Below are positions 35,501 through 43,918 of a DNA stretch of 64,000 bases, piece by piece; position 1 is the stretch's first letter; each line of letters starts with the position of its first letter. Below the pieces are notes generated by a model. The model was not told the DNA's origin. It saw nothing but the letters and a program-made list of their open reading frames with translations, and made no database searches. Origin of the DNA: Peteryoungia rhizophila (GTDB lineage: Bacteria; Pseudomonadota; Alphaproteobacteria; Rhizobiales; Rhizobiaceae); NCBI RefSeq assembly GCF_004912145.1, contig NZ_STGT01000001.1, forward strand, positions 682,001 to 746,000, in the 5' to 3' direction. A program made the translations under genes and the position numbers.

Positions 35501-38500
35501 ATCCTCGCTCAGCGTCAGCTTGAAGACCGGACGGTCGCCATTGCCATAGGAGCTATTGCCGGCATCGTTGTCGAAGCCATAGAGCACGTTGCCCTGGATG
35601 TCGTAGCTGAGTTCTTCGCCCTTGGACGACAGGCCGAGGTTTGCCAGCGTGCGGATCACGGTGGCTTCGTCGATGAAGGAAAACTTGATCGGGTCGTCAG
35701 CGCCGCCCCGGACCAGGTTGGCCAGCGAGCCGGAAATGAAGGCCGGCCCCAGCTGATTGTTGTTCGGGCTGCCGGTGAAGGAGTCGTCATCTTCGTCGTC
35801 GTTCGGAGACGTACCGAGCGAGCCGCCGATCAGGCCGTCATTCAGCGTCGAGATGTCGTCTTCATCGACGATGCGGTTTTCCTTCTGGCCACTCAGGACC
35901 GGAGCATCATCCTTGATGGTGATCGAGAAGGCGTCCTTCAGCACAACGCTGTCGCCGTCATAGTCGGTCGCCTTGATGACCGAACCAAAGTCGATCGCTT
36001 CGACGTCACTGTATTTGAGGCCATCCTGCAAATCAGTGTTTTGGCCGCCACCGAGGTCGTGATCAAGCTGATCAACCAGTTCGAAAGTGTAGGACCCGGT
36101 TTCGCTCAGTGTAAGCTTGAAAACGAGGCGGTCACCCTTGTCCGAATCGTAGCTTTCACCCTTGTGCGGGCCAGCGTTATCGAAGGCATACAACACGCCG
36201 TCCCGGATGTCGTAGCTGAGCTCGGCGCCCTCGGACTTGAGACCAAGCTTTTCGAGTGCGGCGCGGGCGGAATCCTCTCTGATGAAGGAAAACTTGATGG
36301 TGTCGTCAGCGCCACCCTTGACGAGGCCAGCAAGCGAGCCGGAAATCACTGCCGGACCGTTTCCGTTGCTGTTCGCGCTGCCCGTCAAGGAGCCGTCGCC
36401 GCTACCATCGTTCGGGAAGTTGCCGGTCGACTGGTCATTCTTGATGTCATCTTCGTCGACGAGACGGTTTTCTTCTTTGCCGCTCAGCTCCGGAACGTCA
36501 TCACGGACCCTGATCGAGAAAGCGTCTTCGAGCGAGACGCTATCCTCATCATTGTCGGTCGCCTTGATAATCGCGCCGAAGTCGATGGCGGTAACGTCGC
36601 GATAGCCAAGGCCATCCTCGAGATCGAAGTTCTCGTCGGAATTGGTCGGGCGACCCCAGCGATCATCGCCAGGCGCATCATGGTCGAGCTGATCGTAAAG
36701 GCGGAATTCGTAAGAACCGTTCGAGTCGAGCGTCAGTTCAAAGACCAGACGATCACCGAACTGCGGGTCGTAGCTCACACCCTTGTCGTCGCCAGCGTTG
36801 TCGAAGGCATAGAGAACACCGTCGCGGACTTCGTAGCTCAGTTCGGCACCCTTTGAAGAGAGGCCGAGCTTCTCGAGCATTTCGCGCGCCTCGTCACCAT
36901 CGATGAAGGAGAACGCCAGAGGTCCGTCGGCACCCGCCTTGACGAGGTGTGCCAGCGAGCCGGAGATGAAAGCTGGACCCGGTTGATTGTTGGCGGGGCT
37001 GTTGGTGTAGGACCCGTCTCGATTGCCATCATTCGGGCTTGTGCCGAGCGATTCACCGGGAAATGCTTTGCCGATCGTCGCGATATCGTCTTCGTCAATG
37101 GTGGCGACAAGGTCGCAGCCGCTGAGAATCGGGACATCGTCGACAACGATCACAGAGATCGTCGCCGGGCCTGTCGTGTCACCGTCCGAATCTGTGGCCG
37201 TGAACTGAAAGTCAAGCTTCAGGCTATTCTCGCCCGCGCCATCGGGATGGTCGAGAGGGCGCAGAAGGGTGAAGGTGTAGGAACCGGACTCGTCATCAGA
37301 CAAGGTGACTGTGAACACGGTCGCTTCGCCGGCTGTCGCCGTCAGCGCCGTACCGTCGTCGGAGAGAGAATATTCCACCTGGATGCCAGCGGAGAACAAA
37401 CCCTCGGGTGCCTCAAATTCGGCGAAGGAGACCGAGCGGTTGCCTGAACCGACAATGATCGACTCATCGTCGCTATCGTCCGCACCCCAGGAGATACCCA
37501 GCGACCCCTTTGCCTCATTGGTGGTCTCGTCTACGAACCAGCCCTTGCCAAGACGGTCGCCGAACGAGCGCTGCTCGTTCGAACCACGATTGTAATAGTC
37601 GTTGTCGTATTCGCCGTCGGTATCTTCATTGCCGTAGCCGAGCACTTCCCGCTGCTCTTCTTCGACGACGCCATAAATCGGCGCGCCATTTTCATAGGTC
37701 GGGATCTTGATAACCGGGCTGTCGTCGTTGACGGTGACAGTGAAGCTAGACGAGCCACGGTCGCCATCGCTATCCTGCGCGGTAAACGGAAATGCGATGG
37801 AGATGTTGTCTTCGGTCGAGCCATCCGGATGATCCAGATTGCCGCGGAGTTCGAATGTGTAGGAGCCATTCGTCGCGACATCGGAGACCGATACCACGAA
37901 TACTTCTTCGCCAAAGCCACCCTCGCCGTTGCCCTTGAATGCAGTGAGGGTCGTGCCGTTGGCAGACAGACCATAGACCAGGGAAACGCCATCGGACGTG
38001 TAACCCTGGGAAGCCAAGGCATCCAGCGTCGTCTGAGTGAACGCAATGCCACGGTCATTGGAGTTTGTCAGCCCCGTATTGCCAAGGACATTATCGTCAT
38101 CCGCACCCCAGTTGATGCCAAGGGATCCGGTAACACTGGAGCCGCCATTACCGCCATCATTCAAATTGCCGTTTTTGAGATAATCCTCGTCTACGCCGCC
38201 GCTGTCTGCACCAAGGAACGTGGGCTCGGTATCGCCCTCGGCACCCAAGATAACGCCGGTCCGCAACTCGTCACCGAAGGCGGTGTCGCCCAGCAGATCG
38301 GCGAGCGCCAGATCTTCCGGGCCGGCGTCGATCGGATCGTCGTTGAAATTACGGCTGGCAGTGGGGCCGCCCTGTGCGCTGAAGGTGCCGTCCGGGCCGG
38401 CTGCCACGTTGATGTTGGAACCTTCGAGCGCCGCAAAGAGAGCAACCTGCGGAAGCTCGACGTCGCCGATCACGAAGGTCGGGATGTTGGCTGCACCGCC

Positions 38501-38836
38501 CAGCACGATGATCTCGGTGCCGTCAGCAAGCACGAGAACCAGATTGTCGCCTTCGACCGCAAATTCGAGATTGTCGAGTTCGATGCCAGCCGGCAGTGTC
38601 ACGACGTTACCGGCATCGGGCGAAACTTCGCTCGGGATGATAGCGGCCGCCGTTTCGACGGGCGTCTGGGCCGGCAGGCGATCGGTGCGACCTGCGTCAG
38701 GCGTTTCGGCCTGGGCGACTTCGATGCCGTCTACGGTCTCGCTGCCGAAACCCAGATGCTGCTCGACCGCAGAGTCGAATTCGTCAGCTGCGGAAGTATT
38801 GTCGATGCTGGACAGACGCGGATCTTCAATAGACAT
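29552..38836 (-). CDS. giant type I-secreted RTX adhesin with vWA domain
   Basis: A 3094-residue acidic protein. Residues ~1-215: a leader with a beta-rich segment (LPAGIELDNLEFAVEGDNLV, VLADGTEIIVLGG) that resembles a LapA-type retention module and ends in NVAAGPDG (Ala145-Ala146-Gly147), a possible LapG site. Then two VCBS-like units, three ~200-residue tandem repeats (~565-1176), more VCBS-like units, a von Willebrand A domain (MIDAS D1587-TSGS), cadherin/Ig-like modules with NDAPTS and DEDTARFL signatures, two near-duplicate ~220-residue units (~2505-2940), an RTX nonapeptide block (GLDGDD, GGAGND, GGLGFD, ~2955-2997) and a C-terminal type I secretion region. Calcium-dependent folding outside the cell and surface or biofilm adhesion are inferred. 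AAGGGG precedes the ATG. Cognate exporter genes lie immediately downstream. Confidence 0.9.
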   Translation of the reverse strand: MSIEDPRLSSIDNTSAADEFDSAVEQHLGFGSETVDGIEVAQAETPDAGRTDRLPAQTPVETAAAIIPSEVSPDAGNVVTLPAGIELDNLEFAVEGDNLVLVLADGTEIIVLGGAANIPTFVIGDVELPQVALFAALEGSNINVAAGPDGTFSAQGGPTASRNFNDDPIDAGPEDLALADLLGDTAFGDELRTGVILGAEGDTEPTFLGADSGGVDEDYLKNGNLNDGGNGGSSVTGSLGINWGADDDNVLGNTGLTNSNDRGIAFTQTTLDALASQGYTSDGVSLVYGLSANGTTLTAFKGNGEGGFGEEVFVVSVSDVATNGSYTFELRGNLDHPDGSTEDNISIAFPFTAQDSDGDRGSSSFTVTVNDDSPVIKIPTYENGAPIYGVVEEEQREVLGYGNEDTDGEYDNDYYNRGSNEQRSFGDRLGKGWFVDETTNEAKGSLGISWGADDSDDESIIVGSGNRSVSFAEFEAPEGLFSAGIQVEYSLSDDGTALTATAGEATVFTVTLSDDESGSYTFTLLRPLDHPDGAGENSLKLDFQFTATDSDGDTTGPATISVIVVDDVPILSGCDLVATIDEDDIATIGKAFPGESLGTSPNDGNRDGSYTNSPANNQPGPAFISGSLAHLVKAGADGPLAFSFIDGDEAREMLEKLGLSSKGAELSYEVRDGVLYAFDNAGDDKGVSYDPQFGDRLVFELTLDSNGSYEFRLYDQLDHDAPGDDRWGRPTNSDENFDLEDGLGYRDVTAIDFGAIIKATDNDEDSVSLEDAFSIRVRDDVPELSGKEENRLVDEDDIKNDQSTGNFPNDGSGDGSLTGSANSNGNGPAVISGSLAGLVKGGADDTIKFSFIREDSARAALEKLGLKSEGAELSYDIRDGVLYAFDNAGPHKGESYDSDKGDRLVFKLTLSETGSYTFELVDQLDHDLGGGQNTDLQDGLKYSDVEAIDFGSVIKATDYDGDSVVLKDAFSITIKDDAPVLSGQKENRIVDEDDISTLNDGLIGGSLGTSPNDDEDDDSFTGSPNNNQLGPAFISGSLANLVRGGADDPIKFSFIDEATVIRTLANLGLSSKGEELSYDIQGNVLYGFDNDAGNSSYGNGDRPVFKLTLSEDGSYTFELLDQLDHDKPASGADENYDLQGDIRGDVTAINFGALIKATDNDGDSVSLDGAFSIKVRDDVPTAVARNTSETLVVDETSGQQNDDVPDPLSMFQYVGVKGYDPNMSAQFAQQASFVTSTINGGADDGVKIDWDLKINGGNGTDSGLFTTDGRAILLFLEDGLIVGRYDKPNDGNTTVNSSDPAAFALQLSDDGTLSMVQYVSIKHDDPTDHDENNDANDNNLSTAVQSLAGKINAVLTVTDYDGDKAVSEVAVGDRIQFHDDGPSVSCEAIAFTVDEDGLLGATIDTAQPGEVAGSGSTLYTGGVNALKALFDFGADGAHATQAISLKETAEPVKTDFKSQGGDVLIKVVGNVLTGYVAGTDGAEDRPVFILTVNADGSYTFELKDQIDHSNPDGNTETYLEDGIDLSAYIVGKDGDGDTVTLTDGKFVVNVLDDIPAATGEPVNVKVDAPQIVEPVEGKVANFVLVLDTSGSVNVQQFQTQVKEFLDNLADTDAKDVRVHIVEFNSGAKPVGTYDLIVNGETNADALEKALDDIEDLNDGGNTNYEAGLQEALAWIEGIEPSTINVGSVQYIDPNGSQDDDRALILSGSGEQLALVSGWWQNGTELVNANIDNNGRIGVSSGNNLAITNSEVLRFDFGQFTDFDGNGVFTDRGAFVGVDVTSTSFRLSDLVNGNTSTTFRYTVHLTDGTSAPVIVQVNGSQNITVSAPAGKMIDYVEFTVTSGEGQVQLGSVTTAPDGPLANADVNELIFLSDGEPNRNETEWWDTSAREALEQIKDEIAKIESGASGPAFTIQAWGIKPSGNNLNNLDKVEGQGGDAEDLADGTLSDKYAAIFAAIGGATGSTQPAEANFDVSALISSGADEALAFSLKSGTPNLAPLASGGVALVYSVLDNVLTAKAGENGPTVFTMSLEKNGEGIFTLNAPIDGHGDKVIDFSSLIQAKDFDGDTVSVPTDTFTVTFDGVPFGEGQTLETTEDKSIDGSITAFVGDEGGSFSVTDHPANGVVALNTQTGEFTYTPNANWHGTETFTVTIEDDDGDKSDLIVVTVNVASVNDAPTSTNGSVTTDEDTARFLSVEDFGTYSDVEGTALAAVKITSLESDGMLQYFNGSNWVDVIVDQVVSVADINNNKLRFTPDANESGNPYATIGFKVSDGEDFSEDAYTLTVNVDPDNDGEAPIYISNQTALGQPPKVGDVLQADLGTDPDGAKTGVQYQWMRDGVNIGTDSETYTLTDDDVGTAISVNVTYSDAQGFHESVTSAATAEILPDNAAPTANADNVITNAGAGSTFYVPEWALLANDEDDKGPLDVTGTSNDSDLSTSLVTEPGSVAITDSGNAGGSFDYTVSDGDLTGTGSVTVSQDIVGDLDGTNGNDIVVAGPVTAPQPQITTIGFNAGGYDAGDVVSITVDGVVYSHTVQANARSAENVYDALKAVSMGGITLAASLDAKGVAWADNLTGNAVTLTSDPGAENAFAISANVNNGADVGTPWVTTVDFWNNGDGMFNNATLTITINGTPYSAQDSIYWSYDIDDYLDSAAYSLLSKLNAATGVSASFDSVNNTFTIQTTFASTFTGTSGNEPAREIIQTQTGSSPSDQGNLSVNTTQQASGDTGEPQTTTLSFAASYDAGDVVSVTVDGVVYSHNVLASARTGENVYDALKDVSVSGVTLAAKLEPKGVEWADNLSGNAVTLVSDPGSANGFTISTGVNNDADAGRPWIYSVDFRDNASGMGNGESITIYINGVPYTGNENLSNGYGSDDYFNSAAANLLTKFNGVAGVTINFAPDTNTFTVQTAVGATITAASGASHTPTYSVIQEGSLPTDQAAPGVETINATDAGFVINGLDGDDILISNDGDDFLNGGAGNDILFGGLGFDTLTGGADADTFRFDETAFEDIHVTDVITDYSLTDGDVLDVTALLDSLLGEEVDLDTRMEAIDIREQGGNTFVSVTGEGVTRDIAMLNGVHDVKILYDDKHAPVVHD
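30010..31325 (-). repeat. two near-duplicate ~220-residue units in the adhesin
   Basis: Copy 1 (about 31325-30644) and copy 2 (about 30643-30010) share openings of the type YDAGDVVS-TVDGVVYSH, GVxWADNLxGNAVTLxSDPG and NNTFTIQT/TNTFTVQT. They occur just before the RTX block and point to a recent internal duplication of a binding or stalk module. No family name was recognised. Confidence 0.75.
35310..37143 (-). repeat. three ~200-residue tandem repeats in the adhesin
   Basis: Units at about 37143-36503, 36502-35912 and 35911-35310. Each opens with DDVP/DDAP-x-LSG ... VDEDDI, and contains PAFISGSLA-type, SYDIRDGVLYAFDNAG-type, GSYTFELxDQLDHD-type and DFGxxIKATDNDxDSVSL-type blocks. They resemble DUF5801/VCBS-like repeats-in-toxin modules and probably form the rod of the adhesin. 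Confidence 0.8.
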
Positions 38837-38849
38837 GGTTACTCACCCC

Positions 38850-38871
38850 TTAACTTGTTGACCGCAGTTAA
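38850..38871. promoter_or_regulatory. inverted repeat in the adhesin 5' leader
   Basis: TTAACT-N10-AGTTAA, 14 bp before the adhesin ATG and adjoining its ribosome site. It could be an operator or a weak leader stem. Confidence 0.35.
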
Positions 38872-38914
38872 ATCCCGGCCGGGGGCGAGTGCAACGGTTT
38901 CTTAACTCTGAAGA

Positions 38915-38928
38915 CATAACTGGTTATG
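38915..38928. promoter_or_regulatory. 14-bp inverted repeat upstream of the adhesin gene (candidate operator)
   Basis: CATAACTGGTTATG, perfect 6-bp arms around TG, about 80 bp before the adhesin start, a normal operator position. No second copy was found before the secretion operon or the LapG-like gene. Confidence 0.4.
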
Positions 38929-39109
38929 CTTCGAGCGACCATTATTGAAAAAGAAGTTAATTTCGAACCGAAAAACGCTTTTATTTCTGCAATTTACTCA
39001 AATTTTAGTGATTACTTATGAGTTCGCCACGAGATCGCTACAGGGCCCTACCTGGACGAAAAGGCGCCCTTGGCACTACTTCCCGCCCCCCCCTTTAAAG
39101 ACAGCAAGA

Positions 39110-39136
39110 AGCCGGGCCTCCTCCGAGAACCCGGCT
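39110..39136 (-). terminator. terminator after udh
   Basis: AGCCGGG / CCCGGCT stem with a 13-nt loop, 24 bp past the udh stop; on the minus strand TTCTTGCTGTCTTT follows. Moderate strength. Confidence 0.6.
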
Positions 39137-39160
39137 CACTCATGCTCCAGACTTCAGGCT

Positions 39161-39958
39161 TCAGCTCTCCGCGAAGATCGGGTCGTTGACGAAGGGGCCG
39201 CCCTGGTAGATCGCCACCGCATCGTCCGGCGCCGGTCGTGCGACTGCTGCATCGATCTCGGCGCGGAAACGCTCGGCATTGTCCTTCGGATGCCAGCCGA
39301 GATAGGAGACGTGCGAATTGTCCCACCAGCGGGTGTCGTTGTTCGAGCACCCCCAGATAACCGGGCAGCCAAGGCGCGGCGCGCGAAAGATGCACTCTAT
39401 CATCGAGAGAAAGTCGTCGTAACTCATCCAGGTGGAGAGCATGCGGTGGTTCTTCGGCTTCTCCATGCAGCTGCCGATGCGCACCAGTGCGGTTTCCTGG
39501 CCGAACTTCTCGTAATACATGCGGGCGAGAGCCTCACCGAAGCATTTCGACACGCCATAGAGACCATCTGGCTTCATTGGCGCCTCGTGGTCGAGATATT
39601 CGTCCTGGCGATAGAAGCCGATCGTATGATTGGAGCTAGCAAAGAGAATGCGCGGCATGCCATTGGCCCGCGCGGCCTCATAGAGATTGTAGAGACCGAG
39701 CAGATTGGCGTTCATGATCTTGGAGAACTTGTCCTCCAACGAGATGCCGCCGAGATGGATGATCGCGTCGCAGCCCTCGACAAGCCTGTCCACCGATGGC
39801 CGATCTCCCAGATCGCATACCATGACCTCTTCATGGGAGGCCGGATTCCCGAGATCGACGATGTCCGAAACCCTGACGATCTCCGCGAGCCCTTTTAGCC
39901 GCCCACGCATCGCGCTGCCCAATCCGCCGGCAGCACCCGTCAGCAATAGTCTCTTCAC
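39161..39958 (-). CDS. udh: uronate dehydrogenase
   Basis: A 265-residue short-chain dehydrogenase, the same length as Agrobacterium Udh and very similar to it as remembered. It oxidises D-galacturonate or D-glucuronate with NAD to the aldaro-lactone. Seen: LLTGAAGGLG NAD loop, HLGGIS, FASSNHTIGFY, catalytic Y134-x3-K138 (DGLYGVSKCFGE), LVRIGSC and STWMSYDDFLSMIE. The start is a GTG with GGGAGGAAG 8 nt upstream; an ATG at 39988 would add 10 residues and lacks a ribosome site. Divergent from a FadR-type regulator and the downstream pathway genes. Confidence 0.93.
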   Translation of the reverse strand: MKRLLLTGAAGGLGSAMRGRLKGLAEIVRVSDIVDLGNPASHEEVMVCDLGDRPSVDRLVEGCDAIIHLGGISLEDKFSKIMNANLLGLYNLYEAARANGMPRILFASSNHTIGFYRQDEYLDHEAPMKPDGLYGVSKCFGEALARMYYEKFGQETALVRIGSCMEKPKNHRMLSTWMSYDDFLSMIECIFRAPRLGCPVIWGCSNNDTRWWDNSHVSYLGWHPKDNAERFRAEIDAAVARPAPDDAVAIYQGGPFVNDPIFAES

Positions 39959-39989
39959 CGCGCCTTCCTCCCTGATATGAATCTTCAAC

Positions 39990-40000
39990 TTATCATACAG
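39990..40000. promoter_or_regulatory. candidate regulator half-site upstream of udh
   Basis: TTATCATACAG, sharing the core TT(A/G)TCATAC with the motif before kdgD at 40872-40884. It lies 32 bp before the udh GTG, so it would overlap the promoter or leader of udh. Confidence 0.35.
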
Positions 40001-40106
40001 GTTGCCCCGACCCGGTCAATATCGTAAACCTTGACGTGGACAGAGTAGAAATACCAGTTCCCGAAAAGGGGCTGGTGAGCGGACACGAATAAGGCGGGGA
40101 CAGGAA

Positions 40107-40850
40107 ATGGCAATGCAGGCAAGGCACGAGACAGGCGCTGGGACGCTGGTGCAGCGGCTCGGAGACACTCTGCGCAAAGCCATCGTCGGGGGCCAATTTC
40201 CTCCGGGCAGCAAGCTGCCGAGCGAAGCCCAGCTTTCCGAAGCGCATGGCGTGTCGCGGACCGTGGTGCGCGAAGCCATCGCCTCGCTCAGGGCCGACCG
40301 GCTGGTCGAGGCGCGTCAGGGGGCCGGTGTCTTCGTTCTGATACCCAGCGAACCCGCCCCCGCACCCCTACTCGTCGGAAATGTCGATCCGGCCCGCGTT
40401 TCCTCGATGATCGAGCTTCTGGAGCTGCGCACGGCCGTGGAAGTGGAGGCCGCAGGCCTTGCTGCGCTGCGCCGGTCGCCAGCCCAGGAAGAGGTCATTC
40501 TCGAACGGCACTACGCCGTCCGCGCCTGTCTTGAGGCCGGGCAATCGACGACAGAGGCGGATTTCGCCCTGCATGTCGCCATTGCCGAGGCGACCAATAA
40601 TCCGCGCTTCCGCGAGTTTCTCGCCATGATCGGCAAGAATGTCATCCCGCGTGCCGCCCTGCGCGACGAAGACAGCGAAGAGGACCAGTCCGCCTATCTG
40701 CGCCTGATCGACGCCGAACATGCCGACATCGTGGAGGCCATTTCCGCAGGTGACGAGGAGGCCGCGCGTGACGCAATGCGCCGTCACCTGCGCGGCAGCC
40801 AGGCCCGCTACCGAGCACTTCTCCGAGAACAGCGCCAACCTGTACGATAA
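40107..40850 (+). CDS. FadR-subfamily GntR transcriptional regulator of uronate genes
   Basis: A 247-residue regulator: N-terminal winged helix (GTLVQRLGDTLRKAIVGGQFPPGSKLPSEAQLSEAHGVSRTVVREAIASLRADRLVEARQGAGVFV) and C-terminal FCD effector domain (ELLELRTAVEVEAAGLAALRR; FHVAIAEATNNPRF-like FALHVAIAEATNNPRFREFL; HADIVEAISAGDEEAARDAMRRHL). Acidic sugar ligands are common in this group, and the gene sits between udh and kdgD-gci-gli, so repression released by a uronate or a pathway intermediate is inferred. The next gene follows after ~70 bp that hold a TTGTCATAC-type motif. Confidence 0.88.
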   Translation: MAMQARHETGAGTLVQRLGDTLRKAIVGGQFPPGSKLPSEAQLSEAHGVSRTVVREAIASLRADRLVEARQGAGVFVLIPSEPAPAPLLVGNVDPARVSSMIELLELRTAVEVEAAGLAALRRSPAQEEVILERHYAVRACLEAGQSTTEADFALHVAIAEATNNPRFREFLAMIGKNVIPRAALRDEDSEEDQSAYLRLIDAEHADIVEAISAGDEEAARDAMRRHLRGSQARYRALLREQRQPVR

Positions 40851-40862
40851 CATTTGACATGA

Positions 40863-41825
<963 letters not shown>

Positions 41826-41842
41826 GCAAAGGAAGCGCAGAC

Positions 41843-42982
41843 ATGAAAATCGCAGAGGTTCGCACCCATCTTCTCGAGCACAGGCTCATCGTTCCGTTCC
41901 AGAGCGCTTCGATGCGCTTCGACCGGCGCGCGCATGTGCTCGTGGAGATCATCTGCGACAACGGGCTCACCGGCTGGGGCGAATGCCTCGGTCCGGCGCG
42001 ACCGAATGCGGCCGTGGTTGCAGCCTATCGCAACTGGCTGATCGGCATGAACCCGCTGGAGACCGAAAAGATCTGGGCGGTTCTTTACAACGCACTGCGT
42101 GACCAGGGACAGCGCGGCCTGACGCTGACGGCACTGTCCGGCATCGACATCGCGCTCTGGGACATCAAGGGCAAGCATTTCGACACTTCTGTTTCCATGC
42201 TGCTCGGCGGCCGGTTCCGTGAGAGCGTCAAGGCCTATGCCACCGGCAGCTTCAAGCGCGACGGCGTCGATCGGGTCGAGGATAATGCGAGGGACATCGC
42301 ACTCTACCGCTCCCAGGGCTTCCATGCCTCCAAGATCAAGGTCGGCTTCGGCATGGAGGAGGATCTCCAGGTGATCCGTGCTGCCAAAGATGCTGCGGGG
42401 CCGGACATGCGTCTCATGGCGGATGCCAATCACGGTTACGGGGTGCTCGAAGCCATCGAGTTCGGCCGCCGCGCCGCGGTCTACGGCCTCGACTGGCTCG
42501 AAGAGCCTGTCGTGCCGGAACATCTTTCCGCCTACCGCGAAGTGCGGGCCAAACAGCCGATCCCTGTCGCCGGTGGCGAAACCTGGCAGAGCCGCTGGGG
42601 CATGAAGGAGCCGATCGAGACCCGCGCGATCGATATCGTGCAGCCGGATCTCGCCGGTGTCGGTGGCTTCACCGAGGCCAAACGCGTGGCCGATCTCGCC
42701 GCCCTGCATGGGGTGCGTGTCGTCCCGCATGTCTGGGGAACGGCCGTACACATTGCGGCAGCACTACAATTCATCGCGGCCATGGTGCCGGATCCCGTCC
42801 GCGTCAATCCGATCGAGCCGATCCTAGAATTCGACCGCACTGACAATCCGTTCCGTCAGGCGGTCATCCAGACGCCGATCGAACACGAGAACGGCGTGGT
42901 CACCATCCCCAACGCTCCCGGGCTCGGCATCGAGATCAACCGGGATGCCTTGATCGAGTTCAAGATGAGGGACGAGGCATGA
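41843..42982 (+). CDS. gci: galactarolactone cycloisomerase (enolase superfamily)
   Basis: A 379-residue enolase-superfamily protein resembling Agrobacterium Gci through most of its length. It opens D-galactaro-1,4-lactone to 3-deoxy-2-keto-hexarate. Seen: KxK motif K164-I-K166, metal ligands D194, E220 and E246 (MADANHGYG, WLEEPVVP, VAGGETW) and H296 in VPHVWGT. The conserved N-terminus HLLEHRLIVPFQSASMRFDRRAHVLVEI supports the ATG at 41843 (GGAAG, 8 nt), not the longer frame. The stop overlaps the next ATG by 4 bp. Confidence 0.92.
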   Translation: MKIAEVRTHLLEHRLIVPFQSASMRFDRRAHVLVEIICDNGLTGWGECLGPARPNAAVVAAYRNWLIGMNPLETEKIWAVLYNALRDQGQRGLTLTALSGIDIALWDIKGKHFDTSVSMLLGGRFRESVKAYATGSFKRDGVDRVEDNARDIALYRSQGFHASKIKVGFGMEEDLQVIRAAKDAAGPDMRLMADANHGYGVLEAIEFGRRAAVYGLDWLEEPVVPEHLSAYREVRAKQPIPVAGGETWQSRWGMKEPIETRAIDIVQPDLAGVGGFTEAKRVADLAALHGVRVVPHVWGTAVHIAAALQFIAAMVPDPVRVNPIEPILEFDRTDNPFRQAVIQTPIEHENGVVTIPNAPGLGIEINRDALIEFKMRDEA

Positions 42983-43857
42983 GCCTGATCCGCCCCCTTT
43001 CCGGTCGCAAGCCGACAATTACCCTGCCCAAGGGTGCGATCGACACTCAGATGCATGCCTATATGCCGGGATTTCCGCCCTTGCCCGGCGGCCCCAACCT
43101 GCCGGCCGGCGATCTGCCGACACCCGAGCAGTATCGGCAATTCATGGACTGGATCGGCATCGATCGCGTGATCGTCACCCAGGGCATGGCGCATCAACGG
43201 GACAACGCCAATCTCGTCGCCTGCCTCGAACGGTTCGGTGACATCGCCTGGGGCGTCGCAGCCGTCGATGCTGACACGAGCGAGGCCGAACTTGATCATC
43301 TGTCCGAAGCCCGCGTCCGTGGCGCGCGCATCATGAACCTGCCGGGTGGTGCTGCAAATCTCATGAAGCTCGAAGAAGTCGATGCAATCGCCGCCAGTCG
43401 CGACTGGATGATCGCCATCCAGTTCGATGGCAGTGACATCCTGGACTACGAGGAAAGGCTCTCCAACCTGAAATCCCGCTGGGTGCTCGATCACCACGGC
43501 AAGTTCTTCTGTGGCGTGACACCCGAAAGCCCGCAGGTTCTGGCAACGAAGCGCCTGATCGATACCGGGCGCTGCTGGTTCAAATTCGCCGGCGTTTACG
43601 AGTCATCCAAGTCGGGCGCACCGGAATTCACCGATGTTGCAGCCGTTGCCCGCGCCATTGCAGCGCATGCACCGGAGCGGATCGTCTGGGGCTCCAACTG
43701 GCCCCACAATATGGCGCGCGCCCAGGCAGACTATCCTGATGACGTAGCGCTCGCCGAGACCGTGCTCGGCTGGCTGCCCGACGATGCGGCCCGCAAACGC
43801 GCGCTCGTCGACAACCCGGAAGAACTTTTCGGCATTCCACCTGCAGGAGGCAGGTAG
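42979..43857 (+). CDS. gli: D-galactarolactone isomerase (amidohydrolase family)
   Basis: A 292-residue TIM-barrel amidohydrolase-type protein (IDTQMHAYMPGFPPLPGGPN, RVIVTQGMAHQRDNANLVACL, WVLDHHGKFF, RIVWGSNWPHNM). In Agrobacterium the gene next to gci encodes a lactone isomerase that turns the 1,5-lactone made by Udh into the 1,4-lactone or related form used by Gci. Coupled to gci by ATGA. The usual metal-binding HxH of the superfamily is replaced by TQMHA, as in this branch. Function by similarity and context. Confidence 0.85.
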   Translation: MSLIRPLSGRKPTITLPKGAIDTQMHAYMPGFPPLPGGPNLPAGDLPTPEQYRQFMDWIGIDRVIVTQGMAHQRDNANLVACLERFGDIAWGVAAVDADTSEAELDHLSEARVRGARIMNLPGGAANLMKLEEVDAIAASRDWMIAIQFDGSDILDYEERLSNLKSRWVLDHHGKFFCGVTPESPQVLATKRLIDTGRCWFKFAGVYESSKSGAPEFTDVAAVARAIAAHAPERIVWGSNWPHNMARAQADYPDDVALAETVLGWLPDDAARKRALVDNPEELFGIPPAGGR

Positions 43858-43918
43858 CCGAATTGCATTCCGTCGAAACGGGAGGTTTCGGCGGCTCAAT
43901 CAAAGAGGAGGAAGACCA

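Larger units (their letters stand above)
38837..39160. other. 324-bp intergenic region upstream of the adhesin gene
   Basis: Non-coding. Contains the adhesin leader and promoter region with two inverted repeats (38850-38871 and 38915-38928), an AT-rich stretch at 38930-39015, and the udh terminator at 39110-39136. A possible adhesin promoter reads TTGCAC, 17 bp, TTAACT on the minus strand, ending in the leader; the match is weak. Confidence 0.5.
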
